Below are positions 22,584 through 35,057 of a stretch of DNA of 64,000 nt, piece by piece. Source of the stretch: Nymphaea colorata (Eukaryota > Streptophyta > Magnoliopsida > Nymphaeales > Nymphaeaceae); NCBI RefSeq assembly GCF_008831285.2, contig NC_045139.1, positions 16,660,354 through 16,724,353 of the forward strand, in the 5' to 3' direction. The notes under the pieces are model-generated. The model did not search any database and had not been told where the DNA came from. It saw only the letters and a list, made by a program, of their open reading frames with translations. Both the position numbers and the translations under genes were made by a program. Position 1 is the stretch's first letter, and each line of letters begins with the position of its first letter.

Positions 22584-24354
22584 TTACTCATTTGAACGTG
22601 GGGGAAATGGGAGAGTCACAATGTGGTTATGGGCAACAGTGCCTATCCATAGCTTGCCATCAAACTCTTGAACTTCACTGACCAGCTTGACTACTTCACC
22701 TCTTTGGTCCTCCATAACTTCTGCAATCTCTCCGTTTTCATTGAAGAGTGTGATAACTGTGTACATCCTCATTCCCATTAGCCTGGCTAGGATGCTCAGC
22801 TTGAATGGCAATCTGAAGTAGATGCTTTTGATCCACGGGTGACGGGAGAGATGCTCTTGAATCGGTGTTCTGCAGCAATCAATTGCCACCCAGAATTGGC
22901 CTTTGTTGTTTGATCTTATATTGTCAGGGAACCCTGCCAAGTCTGCAAAAACCTCCAGGTTGCCTCTCTGTGGCCCTTCCAGCCAGTACTTCATTATCCT
23001 AAGTCATGGAAGCAGCCTTGTCATTGTCCCTTATTCACTTGAGGATAGTAAATGAACTTTGGTTTGGTTAGACGCTATTTTGAATGCATGAGACTGATCA
23101 AAATCGGACCTGTTAGATCCTTGTCGGGACATTTCAAAGAACCAACTATAACATCTATGAAAATCTGAATAATACATGCAAACACATGCCTGATCTGGGC
23201 AAAAGATTATCAAAGTCGCATCCTTTTAAGTTTTCCACTTTGTCCAAAAACAAATCTAATTAAGCTGCACCATACCAAATGCTGCCCTTTCATACACTTT
23301 CGAAAAGTTAATACCTGCTATTTGTTGTCTCTGTGAAGAGAAGGTATGTATGGTCCTTAGATATTTGTACTCCATTTGGGAATGCCAAGCCATCCAAAAC
23401 AATAGAAGTTGTTCTGGTGTATGGGTCATATTTGAGTAGCCTTCCTGTTGCTTCTCCTTCCAACAGTATAAAGAAGTGGTTCCTGCATCAGACATTTGAT
23501 GTCACATCTGCATGCATAGTTTCAGTAAACATCAAATGCTGGGTAACTGATTTGAAATTCTTACTGTCTGTTATATCTCATGCTAGTGTCTGTGAAGAAG
23601 ATGGATCCATTCTTGTGAATGTCAAGGTCATTTGCAAATAGGATCCTCCTTCCACCAACCTGTGGAGCAAGAGGGGTTGCTATTCCACCATTTGGACCCA
23701 CGACCAACAGGCCATGGTATGCATCTGCAATGTAGAGATCCCCAGTTTGTCTGTCAAACCTCAGACCAAGTGGTCGGCCACATTGTTCTTCGTGCTTGAA
23801 TTGCTTGTGTGTTGTAGAGTAGATTCCATTTGCACACACGCTTTCAGACCTAAAACAGTAACATATCTACATCAGTCATCAACACCATGCTGTATACTAA
23901 GTTCACAAGACCACTCAATCTCAAAAATCATATAACCAATTACCAGAAAATAGAACGAGGCAACTTTATCTGGTGATGAAACATACCAGTTAGGGGAGAC
24001 CAGAGCGAAGGTCTCCCACCCAGCAGAATCTCCCATCCACCTGACAACTCGGCCATCAGCCAACCCTGTGTAAGGCCCTCGACCCTGGAGGTCAAATTCC
24101 AGGGATTCCGGGCCATAAACCTCGTTGACGAACTGGCGCTTTCCGAGCCTAAGCCTGCTAAGGTTATCTCTGGGCCATGAGGCCATGACTTCTGCATATG
24201 GTGCTATGGTGTGTTGAACTGGCTTAAAGTTGTGGCCTCCTAATGGTCCAATATGGAGGGGATCTGTGAAAACCAGAGCCAATAAAATACTGAGTAAGAC
24301 TTGGAATGGGTGATTGCAGAACACTCCATCAGCAAAGAGGCTCTTCTTCTCCAT
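22584..24354 (-). CDS. Strictosidine synthase-like (SSL) protein
   Basis: A six-bladed beta-propeller protein of the strictosidine synthase-like family. Exons in transcription order: 24354-23987, 23849-23565, 23482-23315, 22998-22584; 411 residues with intact frame. An N-terminal hydrophobic stretch (VLLSILLALVF, about residues 19-29) suggests a signal peptide or anchor, so the protein probably enters the secretory pathway. Family landmarks are GPESLEFDLQGRGPYTGLADGRVVRW, CGRPLGLRFD, LYIADAYHGLLVV, FANDLDI, FFTDTSMRY, FPNGVQIS and GFPDNIR. It resembles Arabidopsis SSL4-7/YLS2 more than true strictosidine synthase. Those SSL proteins are not known to make strictosidine; their substrates are uncertain, and none is inferred here. 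Confidence 0.9.
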
Positions 24355-26364
24355 TGAACAGGAGGCAGAAGGAGCACCGATGCTTTTGGAGAAACGATGA
24401 TCTTGGTGTTCATTTGAGTGATTCGTCCATTATAAGATGCAGTAATTGCATAGGCATGAAAGGTTGGTTGTTGCAGGGTAGGTCCACTATCAGTTCGGCC
24501 TCGTTTTTGGTATTGTTTTTCTTGGTCATGGGGATCATCTACTATTCTGGGCATGATCAAATTTTACCTACTCCCGCTGGCACCCTCTTTTTAAGAAACT
24601 CACATGGAGTTAGCCTGTCAGTAAAATAGCTTGTATTTGTGAGAATGGCTGCTTAACTTTCTATCGACTTCTTGGTTGGCATTCCCTTTGAAGAAAAAGG
24701 CCTGAGGATTTGGCTGCCGTCGCTTTGCATTCATAATATTGTTGATTGGCGTGGGGTCTGGGAATTGAACCCAGTCACTCACGATTCGCACTTGGTTCAC
24801 CTCGTCTCGTCTCAATTGAATAAGCCACGCGAAACAAACATGAGCTGGTGGACGAAGAGATTGTGTTGGTCCAGTTGCTCATCTAAGCTCGTTAGTCAAT
24901 CATTTAATGAGCAGCCCAGCTATTTGCGCATATTGAAATGAGAAGATTGATGCCTCTGTAGGTTCGAACCCTGTCCTTAAGCATCCAATTCTTGACTTTG
25001 TGTTTTACAAATCTAACCATAAAATGTATTCTGTAGATTTAAAACTAAGAATTGACATAAATTATCAGACCGTAGTGATTTATACTCTTGAGCTGTAAAA
25101 GTTTAAGACCACTGAATTTGGAACCTGTGCACTCTTCACTACATTCATCAGTGCTTGAGCAAATGGTGTCCAACCTGGTACTTATAATAGTATCTCCACC
25201 GTCTTTGTAAGTGAGCCTTCCACCATTATATGATAAATGTTTGCATAGGACAATGAAGATGTCAACTCCATTCAAGGATGCTTCTCTTATATCAGTGTCA
25301 GATTGAACAAATTCCGGACGCATCATCCTGACTACACTTAAACGCCTTTAGTTTCAATTTTCAGAGACTATTTTATGGCGAACCATGTCCCCTTCCCTCC
25401 CAACGTAAGCTGAGGGCCCCGTTTCTTCTCTTATAAACCAAAGCATCTCCAGCATGTGGAGATCAAGTTATCTAGTGGGCGACGTCCAGGGCCGTCAAGG
25501 ACAAGCTTCTCGCATGGACATCAGTCAATGAAGAGGATGCAGAAAACAATTCAAAATAGGAAGAATATTTTGAAAAATATAACATCAGCATAAACTTGAC
25601 GAAAACGAAGACATGAACTCTGAGAACAGGAAGATATTCGCTGGTTACCACGGTTTCACGTTCACAAGGTCACCTATGGGTGATGTCTGCACCAATAGGC
25701 TTCACATGAGCCTGTTCGACTCCTAACACAAAAAGTTAGGCAAAATCTGGAGGAGGAGACGGGGGATCATGCTAGCCCACTACCAAGAAGAGCCTACCGG
25801 ACAATGAGTTCCAAAGCGCAATCCCAAGCCAAAGAGCAAGGTTAGACAATTATCAGCTGTTTGTGGGGCTCTTAAAAGATTCCACGGCCAGCTTGATTGG
25901 CCCATGTCACAGCTAACAGGCAATCTAGCGCACTCAAAAATGAGTAGGTCGTCCACAAACCTGCAGACAGGCCAATCTAAATGTTTTAGGTCATCGTTTG
26001 TTGGCCATGTATGTCTCATCTCAGATGGCTCGTTTTAAGAGCACAGCTCCTCTGCTGCCAAGCATACATGCCGCTGCAAAACCTGTTGTGAAGCTACGAG
26101 CACACGAAACTTATTACTTAAAAATTCTACATCAACAAACCATGTAGTGCGGCTCTACAATCAGTAACGGTGACAACAAAGAAATCAACAGGTTCCAGAT
26201 TTTCCCATTTAATGAGGACTTAAGGAGGGCAGACATAGAGATCTTAAACATGCACTGAGAGGGATCTGCTATTCACAACATTACAAAATTTGAAAGAAAA
26301 ACAGCAGGATGAAACCCTTGCACGTTGTTAGCATTTGGAAGCCGTGAAGCTGCAACCTTTTGGA
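24355..26364. other. Spacer between the SSL and bHLH genes
   Basis: Contains the SSL promoter side, a tRNA-like structure (24749-24830), a second B-box (24961-24971), and about 1.3 kb with no supported gene. The last few hundred bases before 26365 are the likely 3' UTR of the bHLH gene. Confidence 0.45.
24749..24830 (-). repeat. tRNA pseudogene or SINE head
   Basis: On the minus strand the 82-bp stretch starts GCGTGGCTTATTC and ends GGGTTCAATTCCCAGACCCCACGC. The end pieces GCGTGG and CCACGC are exact complements, like an acceptor stem. GGTTCAATTCC is a good B-box/T-arm. The D-arm and anticodon arm are not convincing, so it is probably a degenerate tRNA or SINE head. A separate perfect B-box, GGTTCGAACCC, lies on the plus strand at 24961-24971. 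Confidence 0.4.
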
Positions 26365-29300
26365 TCAGGCAGCCGGTGGGCGCAATTTGGAGTCTTGAGA
26401 GGTATCAGTATGAGCTGGAGGCATGTACTGCCACATAGCAATTCCAGGATATCCAGCAAAAGGCATGCCCTTGTTTCCAGCAGCAGAGGCTTGGGCAGCA
26501 AATGCTGCAGCAGCTGCGGCATGGAGAGCTGCTGGGTGTGGCATGTATCCAGGAGGAGCCATGCTCATCGCATTTAGTTGTTGCTCGAGTTTTTCTTTTT
26601 CTGCTTTCAACTTGGTTTTCTCTTCCCGGAGTTCATTTTTCTCTGCCTGAAAAATGATCAGGTTATAGTAATCAGAAATTTCACCAACAGTACTATAATG
26701 CACAGCATTCTAAAACCAGCGTTCTATGCAGACGACTCAAATTATATGCAAGAAGTAAAATTAAATTCTACAATGGTAGTGAAATAATTTGAGTGCCAAT
26801 CATCTAAAAAGGAGAACAGTTGAATACAGCACTGGTCATGAACGTGTGAGAAATCATACTGAAATTGTCAAAGGAACGGAGCTATTGTTTTCTCAAATAT
26901 GCTGCCAACTGTTGAGAAAATTGTCCCATATAGATTTGAGAACCTGACTCCTCAAAGTGGTAAAAATAGGTTATTGTGCCAGCCCTCTAGAGATCTAGGT
27001 TCTGTTGACAAAAGAAGCAGGAGGAACTAAACTGAACTTGCAAGTCTCTAGAGAAACTTGAAGCAGGGATAGGAGACCAGACCTTTAGATCTTTGATAGT
27101 TTCCTGAAGCTTCTCATTAGCCTCCTTCAGTTTTTCTGCCTCACTTCGTAAATGATTCAATGTACGAGCAGCATCAATTAAAATACTAGCTTTGTCAACT
27201 TTGACGGGCCTCCCAGGGTCAAGGATTGAACCCAACTCCACAAACCTACATTGATGATCAATAAAAAAAAGCACTTTGAAAATGGTACGTTTCTTTTTCA
27301 GACAAAAGCAGACATTCAGGCATTTCAACAATTAGAAATATGAACAGTTACAGGCTTCAGGTATTTCAGATTCAGCACAACAATCAGCAAAATAAAATGC
27401 CAAATAGGAGCGCATGAGATGGTAACACAAATCATGCTTACTCTGTACAAACTATACACACATGCACGCATGTATTTTACAGAAAAGAAATGCAATACAG
27501 CCTTAGCCATCCTTGGTCAAATTAAAGCAGGAGAAAAATTTCAGGCACCAACATCACTTTCCCTTACAACATGTGTATGAGTTGAGGAATTCCATGTTTC
27601 CTACTTGTACACATGCCTGCATGCACAGAGAGGAGGGGAAGGGAGAGAGCAGCTTGCCTGTCATTCAACTTGTCCCTCCGCATTTTCTCTCGGCAAGCTT
27701 TGGATCCAGGCCTGCTGCATGACTCATCCCTAGCCCTGTCAGCATTTATACCACACATTCTGTTAGCTATTTTTAGCAAAAGGGAAACTGAACCTGTAGA
27801 CAGCACATAAACACAGCAACTGCAGACAGAAAGTACAATAACTCAAACCCAAAAAGAGTATGTGTAGTATGATAAGTTGCCTCAGATACAGCCTGTTATT
27901 TTTCATTATGCTGCGAAATCCTTTTTGAAGTTCTACAAGGTAATAGTAAGATGGGTAAATCAAATGGGGAACAAAGAAGCTGAAATCCTGAGACAGTTAC
28001 ATGCCATGCACACAGTAACAAATCACAAATACCCTTTATTTCAAAAAAAGAAACTTAACAAGCAAGTCAACATGCCGATATTCATCATAACCACATCATT
28101 AGTAACAGGAGGAAGGACCGAAAAGGTAAGGCAGACAATCAGAAAAAGGACGATTCAGCCACTCATAATAGAGAAGATGCACAACAACCAACAACCACTA
28201 AATATGTTGTATTGTTGGGGTATTACCTTTTCTTAGAACCCATCCTCTCAGAACCAGATGCACCTGCAAATGAATCGTCAATTTCCAGCCTGGCACAGTA
28301 CACGTGGAACACCACATAAGTAACAATTACAAGCAGAGACTTGCAGAAAAAAGGGGTAAAAAAGTGCCAGTGATCAATAGCAAATTTCCCCAGGAGAAAG
28401 ATAGCACATCCTTTTTCCTTTATTTGAGCAAACGGCCAAGCATAGATAAACACTTTAATGCAAAATTTAGAGAAATGGTGCAAGAAAAAATGATGCCCAT
28501 AAATGCAAAAACCAAGAATCTTATGATGAGATATTATCAAGATCCAAGTGCCTAAAGCAACTTAAAGTCTTAAACACATGGGAAAAAAATATATGACATG
28601 ACTTGGCTAGCTCAAGATAAAACGCTGCTAAAATAAGGATCATTAGTGTACATATTACATAATAAGTCCCAAATCAATAATAAGAGATTAAAAGATGACT
28701 CTAACAAGGAACAGTTCATGAAAACATTCTTCCCCTTGCACAGCAATAAAAAATAAAAAGTAGTCTCGATCACATCATAAACATTATACCAGGATATCAA
28801 GACGATATAAAAGGAGTTGTTTGCAGTTTTTTAGAGACACTTGGAACTACTGACTACAGTCGTTCCACATTGTCTTCTGATTATATAACCTAAAAGTCAA
28901 CATAATAACAAAGTAACAAATATATATGAATGAGAGGCACCCTTCAAATCATGGAAAAAAATAATCTACATACAGGCCTGCAGCTTAATGGAAAAGGTCC
29001 AACGAGCCATAATATATAGGAGATATAACAAAAATTGCATGAAATCACTCCTTCATCATTCAACTACACAGACTGAGAGGGTGCACCATAAATAACAAGC
29101 TTAAATAGACAAGATCTATTACATATAAAGTAAAAAGTAATCAAGAAGAACTTAATGGGCTAAAGAAAAGACACAAAAGAAACAAGCACCAGTTGTATGA
29201 TCAACTAATCATTGAAGGAAGAAACTTGCAGAAAACTAACACTGCAAATGTGAAATGAAAACCCTCAAAAGCAACACCTTCAAACACAGCACGTTCATTA

Positions 29301-30062
29301 TACTAGTCGATTATTGCAACCTGATGGCACAAAATTTTATTGCATAGCCATAAGGATGGACTCTTTATTAAGGAGAACCAATGCATTTCACTATCAATAC
29401 GATACGACCTTGTACATTTAACAACCTGGAAGCAGATCTGGTGAAGATAGCTTTTACAATTTCGGTTCACAAACATCAAACGAGACCATCTACAAGAGGA
29501 TAACTGCACACCCTCCAAAATTAGTTCAAAATGACTTTATCTAGAGAAAACATAGCAAAACTACACACCCAGGATAAAGCATTTCTGAGAGCTGCGAGAT
29601 TATGAATCAATGAACATGACCAAAATGAAGTTAAATTGCCAGTCTTAATATAGCAAGGGCCTTAATCCTCTATCTCGATTGTTGAAAAGAAAGACAGGTA
29701 AACAGGGAAATAATTCGACGATTCTTTAGAGCAGACAAAATAAAAGAAATTTTACAGGATACCCACATCTGTATGGGCCTAAACGCCAAATCAAAATATT
29801 CACGTTATTCCTGTGTCACGGACACCATGCATCATTTTTGAGAAATAGAAAGAAAGAAAATAACAAGCACACGCCGTCTTATAAGCCAGTAGGAGAAGCA
29901 CACGGAAATTGAAAGTAAATAAAATAACAAATAGTTTAGCAAGATCCAGAAGCCATTAGCATACCCAGCGTTTGATGGATCATTGAACCCATCGTAGTTC
30001 AGATATATTCCACTATCTATGCCCCCCACGTCAAATATGTCAAATATCGGATTTGAACCCAT
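26365..30062 (-). CDS. ILR3: ILR3-like bHLH transcription factor (subgroup IVc)
   Basis: A DNA-binding regulator of the bHLH34/104/105/115 group, which controls iron-deficiency genes with URI and is targeted by BRUTUS-type ligases in Arabidopsis. Exons in transcription order: 30062-29965, 28289-28227, 27735-27658, 27245-27083, 26646-26365; 227 residues (ILR3 itself is close to this length). The basic region reads SKACREKMRRDKLND, with Glu and Arg for E-box contact. Helix 2 is KASILIDAARTLNHLR. A long Leu heptad zipper follows (LKEANEKLQ...LKAEKEKLEQQL). The tail MWQYMPPAHTDTSQD...LRPP is the IVc signature. Intron 3 (27657-27246) has a GC donor (CAG|GCAAGC). The exon 2 acceptor was chosen at 28290 because the alternative at 28264 breaks the frame. 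Which IVc paralogue it matches is inference. Confidence 0.9.
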
Positions 30063-33000
30063 ATTCCGTATAAGAAGCCGTAGACAAAAATCTAAAATAT
30101 AGAGTCAACCCACTTCCACTGCTCGGTTTTTTCTGTACCTAAAATCCTCAACCTCCAAGGACCTTCTTCAACCTTCCTCCCCAAAATTACAAATTCCACA
30201 CACCAAAACGATCTGTTTCAAGAACCACAAAGCCACTAGAGACCCACCGCTTCAATCCCAGCCTTGCTCCAGATATCTCAAATCCTCCGAAAACGAAGAA
30301 AATTCACCGTTTTAAGGCACAACCTCAACACCGAAAAGCCTCGATAAGGTGCACGTACGCAGATTCTCCCCAAACCACTCTTCCGAACCCTTCCGAGGCA
30401 GAGTACTTCTCGATCGACGACTCAAATGAACGCCGACGGTCCTCTTCCCTTCGCTATCAATTAAAACAAACAAGAACCTCCACCGAGAAAAAAAAAAAAA
30501 AAAAAAAAGAAGGAAAAAACCAGAATACACCGAAGCCTTCCTTCGTCTCGAAACTGACAAAAAACGAGGGAATATCTCGATGCAGCGCGGGAATTCCCCC
30601 AATTTCTCCCGCGAATCCTTCAAACAACCATGAAAGTTCACGGAACCGATCAAGATTCAGCCCGGCACATCTAATTTCCAGGTGACTGCGGTGAAGGAAA
30701 TACCAGGGACCGATCGTTATCAAGGGTTTCTTTCCCTATCCTCTTCTAGGAGGAAGCAAGGCCCTAACCGTTCCCTGCAAGAAGGAAGGAAGATTTTCTC
30801 ATCTTTTTCTCTATTTTAAGAAATTTCACTGATCGCCAAAAACCAAAAAGTCTTTCTTGTCCTCATCATTCGATTCATTTGACCTGTAAGTCCTTCCGAA
30901 TGATCATATCGGTTCGGGTCGGCTTCCGGCCCAATTGTCTCAAATCTAACACAGGGTTGGACCGCATGTATGCTCACCAATTTTAAGTTAAATCATCTAT
31001 TCAAATCCAATGTTGCAAAAATTAATCTTTGAATTCCTTTTTTTTAGTTTAGAAAATTAAATTTGACAAAATAAAGAAATCCAAATTAGTTAATCAAATG
31101 TGTTAACATGCAACTTTATTGGATAATTTGGTCTAAATTGTATTCGAGTTCTTTCCAATTAACATATCAAATTGATCTAACTAACTTGATTCCAAAACAA
31201 ATATCTAAATCAGAACATGAACATCTACTAAAGAAGAAATGACAACAACTTTATAACGACATTTTTCCTGTATCCACATTATTATTATTTTTTAATTGAA
31301 AGAAGACTAGATCTTACCTTCGTCGAAATTGTAACTGATGATGATGTTCAGTAACGTAATGATTTAATGAAGATATGAAAAGTCAAACATATATTGGAAA
31401 ATGATGGTCCAGCTTTGTTTATGTTAGACCATTGGTTGCAGCTGCAGCCGCCGCCATCGCCGCCGCTGCTGCCGCCACCGTCGCCATTATTAAAAAAAAA
31501 AAAAAAAAAATCTCAGAGAATCTGAGTTTTGATGTATTGGCTGATCCTGTGTTGAAAAGAAAGTACCAGTTTGTGAACCGAAGCGGCGAGGCTGCCAATT
31601 CCATGAAATAACCGATCCACCCATTCAAGATAATAGCTAGTGAATCAGAGAAATATGATCTAAAAAGTAATTAAAGAATGAAAATGAATGAAATAAAAGT
31701 ATAAAAATTAAACATTAAAACAATTAAAGTAATAAAAAAAATAGAAACTTGACACTTGGCATTCTTGAATCGACCATGGAATTGAATCGGTTTCGAGTAG
31801 ACCGATTCGGGCCAATTCGTACCAACACTGGGCTGATCTAGATCTGAATATTGCCAACTCTAATGCTAAGTTCATTCAAGGACATGCCGGAACCAGGTCA
31901 AGTCAGATCCAGAATCAGGTTTATTCGACCCGTCTAAAGTCCGATACTGTGGTCAAGAATGCTTGGATCCAAATTGATCCAGTACCAATTTCCTTCTACG
32001 GGCTCAGTACACCCCTCAGACCCGAACCCAGGGGTATCCGAAACTTTCATAGAAGGGGAACCAACATCAATTTCATCATAAAACAAGGGCCAAGTGAGCT
32101 AGATTTGATCCAACCAAATGGAGCCTATTCCAAATCCAAACTTTAACCCAGAACTGTTCTGGATCCCATGATTGGGAAACAAATCCAAAACAAAACCCCC
32201 ACAAGACACCCTAAATCTAATCCATGCAATGTATTTGGATCTCGTTGAAACAGATTTGGATCCAAAATGGGCCTAAGAGTAACAGATCTGGACCAAGTGC
32301 AAACAGTGGGTCCCATCAATGAGGCACACCAACCAGTGGTTTGCTTGTATAGCCCCAAGAAAAGAAGGAACAAGTTCCAAATTTTGAGTGAAAGAGAGAG
32401 AGAGAGAATTTGGGAGATATCCATGTGCACAGCTCATAGAATCCCTTCTAGTGGACCAAATTTGATGAGGTCCAAGAAGGATGGGGTTAAAAGGGATAAG
32501 GCCCCCTTCCTCCACCACTCCTCTCCAAAACTTCAACATCTTCCATAGCTTCCAATTCTCATCTCATGTCAAGAACACAAAGTTAAACCGAGGTGCGCCA
32601 ATTGCTAGTTGAAGGTCGTAAGTACTCGTGGCGTATCGACCCGTATCGTATCGATATATGAAGGAGCTTACCATTACCAGACCTTATGGGCTGACTTTGT
32701 AGAAATGTAATATAATTGTGTATTATGTATAAATCCTTTTATAAAAAAGAAGAACGCAGTAAGACATATATATACATATATATTGTTAATGTTTACTTAG
32801 GAAACCATATTTAACATAAAACCTTTTAAGGTTAAACCCATTATGCTTCTTAGGTTTTGACTTGTTTCGAGACTTCGACTTAAAAGATACATTAAAAACA
32901 TGACAATGACCACATGATTCAAACCTTCCGTGCATACTTGGTTGTTGCACTATTCTTGAGTCTACAATAAAATACTTTAAAAGGAGACCCGTGAAGAGGA

Positions 33001-35057
33001 TGCCCACAATCAAAACAAATAATTCGAGCTTAAAAAATAAATAAATTAAAGAGAAACGTGCATGTATAACGATTAAATATCTAGATAAAGGTCTTGCTCA
33101 TTATGAAGTTAAGGGGTGTCCTATTCGTCAAAAATTAAATTAATGTCCACTCTTCGCAAAAGCTAAAGTTCAAATGAATAAACAACATTAAAATGTTGCG
33201 CTAGTGGAAATTGATGGTCTCACTTTATTCCTGATTCCCCCAAATCTTTAACACATATATCGGTGCTGGAATGATTGGTCAACTTGGGGGATGAAAATTC
33301 AGTCTTTTTTTTAATATTTTGAAATAGTTAAATTTTAAATAAAAATACAAAAACAGTTTGATCAGTTAGCAAAGATGTGCATATCGATTGGACTTAAAAT
33401 TCTTAGAACGTGTTTGATTGCCTAAATTAGTGCCTTTTAAGAGTATCTTCCCCAGTGAAAGAAGTTCGAGAAAATTTTTATCATCTATTTGATTGTCATT
33501 GCCAAGTTTAGTTAGATAGCCAGACATGCGTTAGTGACAAGGGAACGAAGGCACTGAATGGCACGGGCAACCCATTTTCTGCCGCACCTTGGGAAAGGGA
33601 AAAAGATAAAATATTTTTAAACTGACGATACTTGTCTATGAAAAAGTTGTCACAAGACTTTGTTTCTCCTCCACTCGAATCGAACTTGGTGGTTGACATA
33701 ATCTACCAGGCGTCTACCTTGCACCTAGTAGCAGCTTTCTCTTGACTGTCGGCGACAAGGAAAAGACAATAATTTGACTTTTTGACAAAATGTATGGCTA
33801 CAATATATTTTGTGGGAACTTTTTTCGGTCCTTTGGCTCTTCATGGAATGCATCTAGCTTTACCAAGCAACAAGAGGCCCATTGTAAGATCTCTCTAGTG
33901 CTTTGGTACTTTCATTGGTTGACAAACCATGCTCATACTAGCCAAGGACTCTTTGTAGATTTACTCAACACCTTTATGAATTTTGGTGTTTATACATCTG
34001 CAAAACCATCTGATTTGCAATGTATTTAGATTATCTGAATCCAAATTGTTTACACCCCATACCAGGTATAAGGTCATCCAATACCCCTTAGTTGATAGGC
34101 TTGTAAGAGTTTGGGTGTCCATGACACAAGCAGGAGATTATACATTTTCCTTATTAGGGAAAGAAAGGAACAAGAAATAATAATACAGAAGTTCAACCAT
34201 GATCTTTGCAGATGAAAACTGTAATTTGTAGGTTTCCACATTTTGACCTAACAAAGAAATATAGCATTTAGATGGAATGTTACAGATCTCCTCGTGGATT
34301 TTGTCATGAATCTAATCCTACTTGAAGGCGTAGATATAGATCAGATAGACTATATGGCCCTCTAATTGGTTTGGCTCAGGTTGGTAATCAGGTCCAGGTG
34401 CGACCAGGCCTGTATTTTACACGAGACATGCTCCAATTGTGCTTATAAAATAACTATTTCAGAAATTTTGAACTTCAAGAAAGGATTATGAACTTTAATT
34501 GATGCAGCTTTCACTAGATCCAATCAAACAAATTGCATCACACAAACACCCAAGCACTCACCAAGTCCTGCCAGTGCCAACAGCTACAGTGATGCGGTAT
34601 TTTGTAGCATGACAGCAGATATAAGAGATACATAGAGATGTGAATCATATTCAAGCAAGCATGCAGTGAAACTTCTCAACTCAAAGCGTTATTATGCAAT
34701 TTCATGCGACTTTGTGATTAGTGCATTCGGCTAGACAAGCTAAAATTGTTCATCCTAGGTAAGGAGCTCAATTCAGTATGAACACATACAGCAGATCAGG
34801 ATGAGGGCTCACATCATGGGCCCACATAATTTTCCATTATCCAAAAAGCAAGCACCCCAATCTCGTTACAATTTAACAATTGCCATTGATCTACTGTTAA
34901 AGTCACATTAAATTCCAAAAGTAAAAACCAAAGGAGAAGGATCAGCATTCTTTGAATATTGGTAAGAAATGAAAAGACCCAAAAAAGAATCAAACTTCTG
35001 ATCCAGGTGAGACTGCACTGTCAAGTTTATGCTTGATGAAGCTAAAATTTACGTGGA
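30063..35057. other. Spacer between the bHLH gene and FEY
   Basis: 30063-30800 is the probable bHLH leader and promoter, with a poly-A run at about 30485-30508. A (GCC)n-like run beside poly-A lies at about 31446-31510. A CGTATCG-rich spot at 32626-32655 recalls the hAT in FEY intron 6. A tRNA-like promoter relic lies at 33665-33725. The FEY 3' UTR probably occupies the last few hundred bases. No coding gene is supported. Confidence 0.45.
33665..33725 (-). repeat. tRNA-derived SINE-like relic
   Basis: On the minus strand, an A-box-like GACGCCTGGTAGAT (about 33702-33715) precedes a B-box AAGTTCGATTCGAG (about 33672-33686). Ends were not found. Confidence 0.3.

Noticed and set aside
24749..24830. 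A functional tRNA gene
   Set aside because: The acceptor-like stem and T-arm are good, but I could not draw convincing D and anticodon arms, so it is listed as a relic.
28227..28263. Shorter version of bHLH exon 2 using the acceptor TTTGCAG
   Set aside because: That join shifts the frame and gives a stop; the acceptor at 28290 restores the reading frame.
31419..31628. Minus-strand frame ending in a poly-Ala tract
   Set aside because: It is a (GCC)n-like run beside poly-A in a non-coding spacer, without splice context or family similarity.
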